Shown in pieces: positions 33,712 through 41,737 of a stretch of 64,000 nt of DNA. The notes below the pieces were generated by a model. The model worked only from the letters and a program-made list of their open reading frames with translations. It ran no database searches and was not told the DNA's origin. The stretch comes from Candidatus Woesearchaeota archaeon. Lineage in GTDB: Archaea > Nanobdellota > Nanobdellia > Woesearchaeales > DSVV01. Position 1 is the stretch's first letter; every line of letters starts with the position of its first letter. The position numbers and the translations under genes are program-made. The stretch lies in contig JACPTB010000004.1 in assembly GCA_016192995.1 (NCBI GenBank), positions 1 through 64,000 of the forward strand. The letters run 5' to 3'.

Positions 33712-36700
33712 CTAAACCCTCAAACTCACTACCTTGCTCATATTATGCTGGTCCATACTTACTCCATATAAGGTATCAGCCTGGCTTATAATGCCATCAT
33801 TGTGGCTGATGATGATATATTGTGCTTTGTCAGAATATTTTTTAACTAATTCAGATAATTTTTCTGAGTTTTTCTTGTCAAGAGCAGCGTCAACTTCATC
33901 AAATACATAGAATTTAGCAGGCTCATGCTCTTGAATAGCAAAAATAAATGCTAGCGCAGTCATGGTCTTTTCGCCGCCGCTTAAACTTCTAATATCCAAG
34001 AATTTTTTGCCGGTTAAACGAACTTTGATTGATACACCTTCCTGCAAAGGATGTTCAGTGTTTTCAATTTCTAAAAATGCTTCTCCTTTCGTTGAAAGTG
34101 AGCTGAACATATGTTTAAAATGATCATTAACAACCGTAAATGTTTTCATAAACAATTCTTCTTTTTTTGCCTCAATCTCATGCATCATCCCAAATACTTG
34201 ATCTTTCTCTTTCACTAATAATTCCCGCTTTTCAAGAAGGTTATTATACTCATGCTCCAACGTATCATACACCTCAAGAGCTTTCATATTAACATTGCCA
34301 GCTTCTGCAACCATTTTCTCGCATTCCCAAACTACACGCTTAATTTGTTCTTCGGATTTATTTTCAATAAGCTCAACACCTTGATACTTAACAAATTCCT
34401 CATCCAATCCAGCTAATTCTGCTTTGACACGGGCAGCATCAATAGAAAGTAAATTCATACGTTGCTCTCGAGCGCGTGCATCTTCTTCTTTAGCAATAAT
34501 CACATTTTCATCTTTTTGAAGTTTCTGGTTAAATTCATCTCGTTCGGTGAATAATTCTTTAAACTTGGCATAAAATTGCTGCTGTTGTTTTTCTTTATCG
34601 ACAAGATCTTTGTCTTCTTCTTTGATTTTACTCATGAGATCTTTGATCTCATGAGTGAATTCAGTAATTTCTTTATCATGCTGCTTCATAATCTTGAACA
34701 TATTCTCTCGTTCAGGGTACATAATACTGGAAAGTTGAGAAACAAGATTTTTAACACTTGTTTCTTCCCGAATCATTTGCTCTTTAAGCTCTGATTTTTT
34801 CTGCTCAAATGTTGTTAATTCAGCAAGCAATTGAGGACTACGCAATTGCATGATTTTATCACGCAATTCCTGCTTCTTGATTTTGCCTTCGGCAAGCAAT
34901 TTATTGCAATTAGAGACACTTGTTTGGATTTTTATCGCTTCCTGATCAAGCTCGCCAAGCTCTTTTTCAAGAATTTTCTTTGCCTCTTTAGTAGCGTCCA
35001 AATCTTCAGAGTCAAGATGCAGTGATTTTTCTGATTTGATTATCTCACCCTCAAGTGATGCTTTTAATTCACGATAACGAGTAATTTTCTCTTCAGCTTC
35101 TTCCTTACGCTTCTGCAAAAGCTGGAGCAGTCTTTCTTGATCAGCGACTTCGCCTTCTAATTTCTTAATAGCGCTCACCACTTCTTTTTGCTGGAAGCCA
35201 AGTCCTTGTTGTTTCTGTCGGTAGCCTCCGTGCATGGCGCCGCTTAATTCTGATAAATCACCATCAAGCGTAACCATTCTTGCATTTCCTACGCCAATAC
35301 GGCGCGCAACATCAAGGGTATCAACCACAAGGGTATTCCCAAATACATACGAAAAAACATTTTTGAATTTTTTATCAAAAGAAACTAAATCAGTGGCTTG
35401 CCCATGAACACCATTAATTTTAAGATATCCTTGTATGTTTGACTCATCTCCTGCGGCTTTTATTTTGTTCAAGGGCAAAAACGTAGCAGTTCCTAATTTA
35501 TTGGTTTTGAGATATGCTATGCATTGAGCTGCTGTTTTATCACTGTCAACAACAATGCTTTTAATTCTTGGTCCTGCTGCAATTTCAAGCGCTAAACTAT
35601 ATTTTGTTTCAACGTCTCCTAACTCTGCAACTGTTCCAAATACTTCTCCAAACTTGTTTTTATTGGCAAGAATTTTATTAATTGCCTCTCCTGCGCTTAT
35701 ATTTTCGCGCAGTCCTGCATTTTTTGCCTGTTGCCGGCTTAATTCTTCCTGGCTTGCCTGCAAATGTTTGCGGCAATTAACTAATTGGACTGATAATGAA
35801 GAATCTTCCTGCAATAATTGGTTCAGTTCAAGAGTAATTTGCTTGAACTCTTTTTGTTTTTGCTTTAATTTTTCAATTTCAGCTTTGTGCTCTTTATTTA
35901 ATTCAAGAACTTTATTGATTTTCTCATCCATGGTAGAAACTTGATATTCTTTTTGGTCCTTTAATCGCAATAATTCCTGTTGTTTTTCACGCAATGTTTG
36001 AATTTCATTTTGGCGCTGATCAAGAAAAGTATCTAATTGAGTGACTTCCTGCTCAAGATCTTCAGCGCCTTCCATTTTGTGCTTTTTCTTAAACTCAGCT
36101 ATTTTCTTGTCAATATCACTGATATATTTCTGCGATTGAGACCTACTTTTTTCTGCTTTTTCTTTTTCGGCTTCAAGCTCTTTTATTTTCTGCTCAAGCT
36201 CCTGGAAAGAGGTTTGCAGCTGTTCTTTACGCGTTTTTACTCTACCAATTTCATGCTCACAACTTGAAATCCGTGACTTTTGGCTTGCAACGGCAACTTT
36301 AATGGTTTCAATTTCCTTCATTAAAGCAACCTGTTCTTTTTCTCCTTTCTGTTCTATTTCCTTATTGATACGATTAATTTCAGCTTTGCTTTCTTCTACT
36401 CGCTTCTTGAACTCATTAATTTTCTCCTGAATTTTTTGAATTTCTTCCTGATACTGCTTAATATTTGTTTCAAATTTATCACGTTCAGTCGTTCTTGCGG
36501 CTATTTTCGTGTGAAGCAAGGTTGCTTTGTGCCGCTTCATACGGTCATCTAATTCTTTATATTTTAATGCTTGATCGCGCTCTTTTTTAAGTTCCTTAAG
36601 ATAGGTTCTTCGTTCAGTAAGAATAATTTCTGCTTCATTCAATTTTTGCTCTACTTTTTCGAGCTCTTTGACGGCCTTTTCTTTTTTTTCTTCATAAACT

Positions 36701-37206
36701 GAAATTCCCGCTATCTCTTCAATAATTTGCCGTCGTTCAACAGTTGACATTTCAACAAGCCTGACAATATCTCCCTGCAAAATAATATTATATCCATTTG
36801 GATCAATATTTGCTATTGACAATAAATCAAGAATTTCTTCACGCGTTTTTCGTTCATCATTAATTTTGTAAATGCTTTGCCCGCTATCACGTATAATCCG
36901 CGTAATTTTTATTTCAGCAGTTTCAAGAGGAAATGTTTTGTCAGTATTATCAAAGTATATGCTCACTTCACCAAATTTGGAAGGCTCTTTGGTTTTCCCG
37001 CCATTATAAATTAAATTTGCGGATTTCTCTGCACGCATACCTTTTGCAGAGCCTTTTCCGAGAACAAAGCATAACGCGTCACTTACATTCGATTTTCCTG
37101 ATCCATTTGGTCCAAGAATGACATTAAAAGTACTTCCAAAAACAAGGTCAGTCCTATTCCCAAAAGACTTGAACCCTTTCATAACCATACGAGTTATTCT
37201 AGTCAT
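33712..37206 (-). CDS. smc: Chromosome segregation ATPase SMC
   Basis: 1164 aa from the ATG at 37206 (MTRITRMVMKGFKSFGN). The frame is open to 37377, but that part covers the promoter and an inverted repeat and is not SMC-like. Walker A GPNGSGKSN; long coiled coils; a hinge at about 510-640 with FGEVFGTVAELGDVETKYSL; ABC signature LSGGEK; Walker B FYVFDEVDAALD. Dimerises and organises chromosomal DNA. TATA box on the minus strand at about 37242-37250, giving a short leader. Confidence 0.98.
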   Translation of the reverse strand: MTRITRMVMKGFKSFGNRTDLVFGSTFNVILGPNGSGKSNVSDALCFVLGKGSAKGMRAEKSANLIYNGGKTKEPSKFGEVSIYFDNTDKTFPLETAEIKITRIIRDSGQSIYKINDERKTREEILDLLSIANIDPNGYNIILQGDIVRLVEMSTVERRQIIEEIAGISVYEEKKEKAVKELEKVEQKLNEAEIILTERRTYLKELKKERDQALKYKELDDRMKRHKATLLHTKIAARTTERDKFETNIKQYQEEIQKIQEKINEFKKRVEESKAEINRINKEIEQKGEKEQVALMKEIETIKVAVASQKSRISSCEHEIGRVKTRKEQLQTSFQELEQKIKELEAEKEKAEKSRSQSQKYISDIDKKIAEFKKKHKMEGAEDLEQEVTQLDTFLDQRQNEIQTLREKQQELLRLKDQKEYQVSTMDEKINKVLELNKEHKAEIEKLKQKQKEFKQITLELNQLLQEDSSLSVQLVNCRKHLQASQEELSRQQAKNAGLRENISAGEAINKILANKNKFGEVFGTVAELGDVETKYSLALEIAAGPRIKSIVVDSDKTAAQCIAYLKTNKLGTATFLPLNKIKAAGDESNIQGYLKINGVHGQATDLVSFDKKFKNVFSYVFGNTLVVDTLDVARRIGVGNARMVTLDGDLSELSGAMHGGYRQKQQGLGFQQKEVVSAIKKLEGEVADQERLLQLLQKRKEEAEEKITRYRELKASLEGEIIKSEKSLHLDSEDLDATKEAKKILEKELGELDQEAIKIQTSVSNCNKLLAEGKIKKQELRDKIMQLRSPQLLAELTTFEQKKSELKEQMIREETSVKNLVSQLSSIMYPERENMFKIMKQHDKEITEFTHEIKDLMSKIKEEDKDLVDKEKQQQQFYAKFKELFTERDEFNQKLQKDENVIIAKEEDARAREQRMNLLSIDAARVKAELAGLDEEFVKYQGVELIENKSEEQIKRVVWECEKMVAEAGNVNMKALEVYDTLEHEYNNLLEKRELLVKEKDQVFGMMHEIEAKKEELFMKTFTVVNDHFKHMFSSLSTKGEAFLEIENTEHPLQEGVSIKVRLTGKKFLDIRSLSGGEKTMTALAFIFAIQEHEPAKFYVFDEVDAALDKKNSEKLSELVKKYSDKAQYIIISHNDGIISQADTLYGVSMDQHNMSKVVSLRV

Positions 37207-37241
37207 ACCTACCCCTTTTCTGCAATTTTTGGATTTTAAAT

Positions 37242-37250
37242 GATATATAA
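37242..37250 (-). promoter_or_regulatory. TATA box for smc
   Basis: TTATATATC read on the minus strand lies about 36-44 bases before the chosen ATG. It supports the start at 37206 rather than 37377. Confidence 0.5.
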
Positions 37251-37298
37251 ACATTGCTATTTTTAAGAAGTTAGGCACCATCCTAGATGAAAGGATAT

Positions 37299-37359
37299 AG
37301 AGAACTTTGCAAAATACTGGCAGTAACCCGAGATTTGCAAGTATTTTGCAAAGTTCTCT
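37299..37359. repeat. 61-bp hairpin with 20-bp perfect arms upstream of smc
   Basis: AGAGAACTTTGCAAAATACT (37299-37318) is matched exactly by its inverse at 37340-37359, with a 21-base loop. It lies between two divergent genes, upstream of both promoters, so it is not a terminator for either. Possibly a solo end of a mobile element or a protein-binding palindrome. Confidence 0.6.
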
Positions 37360-37482
37360 GTAGTTGTTGTGATTCAAATGATAATTCTTATTGTTACTAC
37401 TTGATTGTTATTATTTACTCAAAAGCTTTATAAAGAAAATCATGTTACTATGTCCATAATAATTGAATTGGGGGTAAATAAC

Positions 37483-37923
37483 ATGGATAGAACACTTGAG
37501 GAAAGGGCAGAAATTTTCGTTGAAGATCGTATGGCTCCAGCAATGGCACACTCTCTTTATGAAAACCTATGCCAGACAACAGTAGTTAAAATCAAAGATG
37601 CTGGTTGGGGATATGATCCTCTCTTAAGTCAATATGGATTACATATCAAGGTTCCAATACCTGATGCTGGTAGGAAACATGGCGGCAGCAAGACATTTCT
37701 GTTTCAAGATGCACAGAAAATAGGACAACTCATGAGGAATTTAGGTGCTACGGATGCCGCACAATTAGTTAATAAACAAGTTGTCGTGTACTTTGACCCA
37801 AGATTCGGTAGATATAGCAATCCAGTGGGTCTCTCAGCACCAAGTGATCTTGAGAAATACGTGCGTCAAATAACTAGAACTGAAAACCGTTCTGCTCTTG
37901 AGCATGTTAAGCATTATCAATAA
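37483..37923 (+). CDS. Hypothetical protein, unknown function
   Basis: 146 aa from the ATG at 37483, after GGGGGTAAATAAC; the frame is open upstream to 37405 without a good start. Soluble, mixed alpha/beta. A conserved-looking centre (AGWGYDPLLSQYGLHIKVPI, KTFLFQDAQKIGQLMRNLGA) lacks any motif I recognise. Divergent from smc. Confidence 0.65.
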   Translation: MDRTLEERAEIFVEDRMAPAMAHSLYENLCQTTVVKIKDAGWGYDPLLSQYGLHIKVPIPDAGRKHGGSKTFLFQDAQKIGQLMRNLGATDAAQLVNKQVVVYFDPRFGRYSNPVGLSAPSDLEKYVRQITRTENRSALEHVKHYQ

Positions 37924-37983
37924 TTTTTTTCTTTTTTAGTTTTTTATCACTGAGAATTCTATTAAGATTGACAATACTTTAAT

Positions 37984-38241
37984 CTATTTCTTATAAACAG
38001 AAGCAAGCCACCATGTTTTAAGAGGAGATAATACTAACGTTGATAATACATATCCACCTACAGGAATTAATGCTTTAGCATAGGGTTTTGATTCATCAAT
38101 AGCAAGCAGCCACAACAAAGCAATAATATAGGTTAAAATGGAGATAATTACTCGTCGTAGTAAACTTGTTTCCCAAGCTTTATCTGCTTCAACACGTTTA
38201 TTTCGTTCTTTAATCAATGCAAGTTCTTCTTGTTTTTTCAC
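37984..38241 (-). CDS. Small two-TM membrane protein
   Basis: 85 aa. A charged N-terminal helix (EELALIKERNKRVEADKAW) and two hydrophobic segments (about 30-48 and 55-75). Follows the Lrp-type regulator by 22 bases on the same strand. Unknown function. Confidence 0.55.
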   Translation of the reverse strand: MKKQEELALIKERNKRVEADKAWETSLLRRVIISILTYIIALLWLLAIDESKPYAKALIPVGGYVLSTLVLSPLKTWWLASVYKK

Positions 38242-38263
38242 AGAGTATGAAGAACAAGAGCGA

Positions 38264-39253
38264 CTATTTATTCTTTTCGACTAAAAATCGAGGAAAAAAT
38301 GTTTTTTTATGCTCTTGATATAGAAATAATGTTTCGCTGTCTTTAATCAAAGTGGGAAACTGCGACCTAATCTCCAATTCAAGCTTTCTGAATTCTTCCA
38401 TCGTTGGAACTTCGATATCAAGCTGCAAATCCCATTCACCTAGTAGTTTAATAACATTCAAAACATAAGGATGTCCGCAAAGAAAAGCAACTAAACGCTG
38501 TTCTTCGTCAACAGAAACATTGTGGTATTTTAATAAAAGGAGAAGATTCCTATACTGGAACAAACCCATATTCAAAAATGGTCGGTATGCGCGGAGAATG
38601 CCCTGCTCTTGAAATCTTTTAATCCGGCTAATAATGGTTTTAGCAGTCACCTTCATTTCAGATGCCAAAGCAACGGAGTTTTTCCGTGCGTCATCTGCTA
38701 ACAGCGACAGTAACTGGAGATCATCAGCTTGAAAACTATAATGCTCACGATCGCCGCCGATAATCTTTTCTTGAAGTTGACCATTAATCAAATGCTTCCT
38801 GCCATAATGCCGAATAACAATAGTGGTCAGAATAGAATAATGCTGTATTTGCTGAGGAAATTGTTCAATAATTGACCGAAAATGCTTGTTAAAATAAGAA
38901 GGATTTGGCGCAACAAAGGTACAAACAAGGTCATATCTTCCTCCAAGATTTGCAATCCAAAAAGTATGTGAATCTTGAATAAGAAAATCAATAAACTCCT
39001 GCAATTTTTCCTTACTGACATAACTTAATTTCAAGAGAACACGAAAATGAATCACCCCAAACCGGGAATAATCAAGAAGTGTATAAAAACGTTTGATTAT
39101 TTTTTTTTTGACTAATGAATTAATGGTATAGCTTACCCGCTGCTCACTTGTTTTAATCTGCTTTGCAATGAAACTACAAGATGCCCGTGCATTAACTGAT
39201 AAAGCGCCGAGTACTTTCTGTTCTATTTTCTTCATTTCCACCTTTTTTTCCAT
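38264..39253 (-). CDS. Double Lrp/AsnC-type transcription regulator
   Basis: 329 aa from the ATG at 39253 (MEKKVEMKKIEQKVLGALSV); an upstream ATG at 39301 is possible but adds unlike residues. Two winged-helix units: residues 7-60 and about 180-235 (DLQLLSLLADDARKNSVALA, VTAKTIISRIKRFQEQGILR), each followed by an Lrp ligand-like region. A tandem arrangement is known in archaeal Lrp proteins. Divergent from the glycosyltransferase gene. Confidence 0.82.
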   Translation of the reverse strand: MEKKVEMKKIEQKVLGALSVNARASCSFIAKQIKTSEQRVSYTINSLVKKKIIKRFYTLLDYSRFGVIHFRVLLKLSYVSKEKLQEFIDFLIQDSHTFWIANLGGRYDLVCTFVAPNPSYFNKHFRSIIEQFPQQIQHYSILTTIVIRHYGRKHLINGQLQEKIIGGDREHYSFQADDLQLLSLLADDARKNSVALASEMKVTAKTIISRIKRFQEQGILRAYRPFLNMGLFQYRNLLLLLKYHNVSVDEEQRLVAFLCGHPYVLNVIKLLGEWDLQLDIEVPTMEEFRKLELEIRSQFPTLIKDSETLFLYQEHKKTFFPRFLVEKNK

Positions 39254-39350
39254 AATTGTTTGTGGTATGAGATTAATGGTATTTAAATCTTCACTTATCA
39301 CAAAAAAAGGAGGAGATATTAATATATATGTGGGAGCATTTTAAGACTAG

Positions 39351-40556
39351 ATGCAAGAACAGCTTACTATTGTTAAAGTTATTTATGCTCCGCCGCATTT
39401 AGGCGGCAGCGGTTATATGGGACTTTTATTAGGAAGAGAATTAGCAAAGCGTGGACATAACGTTCACGTAGTAAGTTATCCTGGAACATATCTTTCTGAA
39501 GATGATCAAAGAGTAATGACACTCCATCCTGTTGAAAATATAACCTACGGCGCATTTAAAGTGCCTCCTATGGGTTTAATTCTGCCAAGTGCTATCTATC
39601 AACTTTCGAGAACGATACCCATTGACGTGATCCATGCACATTATGCAGTTACTCACGGAGAAGCAGTTATTGATGCTCGAGAGATTATAAATAGAGCGCA
39701 AGAACACAATGGTTTGCCAACAAATAGAAGAGTGGGCGCAGTAATCACGAATCATGGAACTGACGTATCAGTGAACGGCTGTAAAGATCTTTTAGCACCT
39801 GCTTTAGAATTGCGATTAAGTCAAGCAGATGGAATTTCATTTGTAGCGAAAGCACTTCAAGATACAGCAAGAGAAGTATTTAGGTTAGATAATTATGGTA
39901 GAGTAATTCATAATTTTATTGATCCGAAACCTTATACTACAACCGAGGAATATAAAACAGGGGAGATTAAACGAAGGTATGGAATTCATAACAGTAAAAT
40001 GCTTTTTTATCATACCTCCAATTTACGTCCGATTAAAAATGTGGGACTATTATTAGATGCATGGAATACATTAGTCAATGAAATTGGAAGACAAGATTGC
40101 CATTTAATGATTATTGGTGAAGGAGAAGAATTACATGATTTAGAAGAAAAAGTAAAAGATTGCGGTTTAAGTTCAACAGTTACCTTTACAGGAAGAATTG
40201 ATGAGAAAGATATCCCTAGTTATACAATAGCAGGAGATGTCCTTGTACTTCCATCGAGAAAAGAAGCAATGCCCTTAGTTATATTAGAAGCTATGCATGC
40301 TGGAAACGCCGTTGTAGCGTCAAATGTAGGTGGAATTGGAGAAGTAGTAGAAGAAAATGAAAGTGGATTATTATTTCCTGAGAATGATCATGATACATTA
40401 GTTCAAAGAATGCTTGATCTTCTAGAAAACCCTCAACTCATTAAATCCATGGGTAGAAAAGGTAAAGCAATAGTGCAATCTAAATTTAGACCTGAAGCAA
40501 TCACACAACAATATGAAGAATGGTATTATGAAGCACTGAAGAGACGAAGAGGTTAA
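39351..40556 (+). CDS. GT4-family glycosyltransferase, BshA-like
   Basis: 401 aa, GT-B fold. N-terminal domain: LGGSGYMGLLLGRELAKRGH, then VIHAHYAVTHGEA and NHGTDVSVNG; C-terminal domain: HTSNLRPIKNVGLLLDAW, VLPSRKEAMPLVILEAMHAG with SNVGGIGEVVEE. This is close to BshA, the N-acetylglucosaminyl-malate synthase of bacillithiol synthesis. In an archaeon the acceptor is unknown, and another GT4 role is equally possible. A TATA-like ATATTAATATATATG lies about 20-35 bases upstream, with no ribosome-binding site, so likely leaderless. Confidence 0.85.
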   Translation: MQEQLTIVKVIYAPPHLGGSGYMGLLLGRELAKRGHNVHVVSYPGTYLSEDDQRVMTLHPVENITYGAFKVPPMGLILPSAIYQLSRTIPIDVIHAHYAVTHGEAVIDAREIINRAQEHNGLPTNRRVGAVITNHGTDVSVNGCKDLLAPALELRLSQADGISFVAKALQDTAREVFRLDNYGRVIHNFIDPKPYTTTEEYKTGEIKRRYGIHNSKMLFYHTSNLRPIKNVGLLLDAWNTLVNEIGRQDCHLMIIGEGEELHDLEEKVKDCGLSSTVTFTGRIDEKDIPSYTIAGDVLVLPSRKEAMPLVILEAMHAGNAVVASNVGGIGEVVEENESGLLFPENDHDTLVQRMLDLLENPQLIKSMGRKGKAIVQSKFRPEAITQQYEEWYYEALKRRRG

Positions 40557-40581
40557 ACGTAAAACAAGAGATTGGTGTTTA

Positions 40582-40628
40582 GTACGTATTAAGTCTTCTA
40601 TGGTTTTAGTGCCGGTTCAGCTTTTGAA
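40582..40628 (+). repeat. Solo end of inverted-repeat element B, at the 3' end of rnhB
   Basis: AGTACGTATTAAGTCTTCTATGGTTTTAG and GGTTCAGCTTTT resemble the left end of element B (41493 onward), but lack the 45-base insert present there. The rnhB stop codon and last six codons (about 40598-40615) fall inside it. Confidence 0.5.
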
Positions 40629-41278
40629 GTATATCCTTTCAATGTTTTCTGAAGCTTTCCCCTGACTAATTTTTGATAAGGTTTCCAGCTTTTTCTGAAG
40701 AAATTATAATTTTCATAATATTTTTCAAGAAAAGCAATAGTTTTAGGGTCAGTGAGATATCCCGAACCAAAGTCAATGTGGTATTTCTTTTTCAATGCTG
40801 CAATTTCACGTTCACGCGTTACTTTTGCAAGGACAGAAGCAGCAGAACATTCAATGTAATTAACATCTGCTTTATGTTCAACTAAAACAGTGCAAGACAC
40901 TTTCAACCGTTCCATGATATAACTTTTGTAAGCTTTAACATTATTACTTGGGCTGTCAATAATTACTTGATCAGGTTTCAAGCGGTGAATAATATCCAAG
41001 CTTTTTGTTGCCTCCAACCAATTCAAATTAAGATCAGCACTGCTTAAGGCCGCATCAATTTCTTCTGGAGGAATAATAACAATTGCATAGTCAGCAGCTA
41101 GCTCAATAATTTTATCATACAAATGTTCCATTTTTCGCAAGGTTAATAGTTTGGAATCTTTAACACCCATATCGCGCAGTTGTTGAAGTTTTTCTTCTGC
41201 AACAAGAACTCCTGACATAACCATCGGCCCAATGATTGGTCCTCTTCCAGCTTCATCTATACCGCAAACTAAAGCCAT
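40598..41278 (-). CDS. rnhB: Ribonuclease HII
   Basis: 226 aa. GIDEAGRGPIIGP with Asp 7 and Glu 8, VIIDSPSNN (second Asp), and HKADVNYIECSAASVLAKVTR give the DEDD site of archaeal RNase HII, which cuts RNA in RNA-DNA hybrids, including single ribonucleotides. The C-terminal eight residues come from repeat-like DNA (see 40582-40628). Preceded by no other gene; divergent from the element region. Confidence 0.96.
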   Translation of the reverse strand: MALVCGIDEAGRGPIIGPMVMSGVLVAEEKLQQLRDMGVKDSKLLTLRKMEHLYDKIIELAADYAIVIIPPEEIDAALSSADLNLNWLEATKSLDIIHRLKPDQVIIDSPSNNVKAYKSYIMERLKVSCTVLVEHKADVNYIECSAASVLAKVTREREIAALKKKYHIDFGSGYLTDPKTIAFLEKYYENYNFFRKSWKPYQKLVRGKLQKTLKGYTSKAEPALKP

Positions 41279-41321
41279 ACTATCATTAATGAATGGTATC
41301 TTTTAAAGGTATCGAAACAAC

Positions 41322-41483
41322 AGGCTTCGGTGAAAATCTCGGCATAGCCTCGGTTTTGGTGCCGTGATTATCCCACTTATTTATAAGAAGGAAAAAATTC
41401 CCATTGGAATTTCCTTTTTTCTCGCTCATTAATTTGAAAGATAATCACCAGCATGGCACCAAAAACTACATTTTCACCGAAGC
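41322..41483. mobile_element. Palindromic element A, copy 1 (MITE-like)
   Basis: About 162 bp with inverted ends: outer arm GGCTTCGGTGAAAAT/ATTTTCACCGAAGC, then TTTTGGTGCC/GGCACCAAAA and TGATTATC/GATAATCA. It is flanked by CGAAACAAC on both sides (41313-41321 and 41484-41492), a 9-bp target-site-like duplication. The centre has a smaller hairpin (ATTCC/GGAAT). No gene inside. Copy 2 at 45574-45736 has the same core but different outer arms. Confidence 0.75.
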
Positions 41484-41492
41484 CGAAACAAC

Positions 41493-41691
41493 GTACATAA
41501 TAAGTCTTCTATGGTTTTATTAAAAATCACTATTTTTAATCCCTGAGATCCTTCGGATTCAGGTAGCGCCAGTTCAGCTTTTTAAGTGAATTTCGATTGG
41601 ATTTTTCTCTCTGGCACTCCGAAAAATCCCCAAAATGATATAGAAAGAGCTTCACAAAAGTAGGCGCTAAAACCCCAGACTTATTATGTAC
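41493..41691. mobile_element. Inverted-repeat element B
   Basis: Left end GTACATAATAAGTCTTCTAT..GGTTTTA; right end TAAAACCCCAGACTTATTATGTAC. The inverted ends share about 16 and 7 bases around a variable stretch. About 200 bp, no coding. A 45-base piece (about 41520-41564) appears inserted compared with the solo end near rnhB. Starts directly after the right flank of element A. Confidence 0.55.
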
Positions 41692-41737
41692 GAACTGAAG
41701 CAACATTTAAATACCTTTAATCTGAAGAAAGGAATAT

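Noticed and set aside
37207-37377. N-terminal extension of SMC
   Set aside because: The frame is open, but it crosses the smc TATA box and part of the hairpin, and the peptide is unlike SMC; start set at 37206.
41279-41737. Possible small genes in the repeat region
   Set aside because: Only short frames made by the palindromes; no start sites or protein-like composition.
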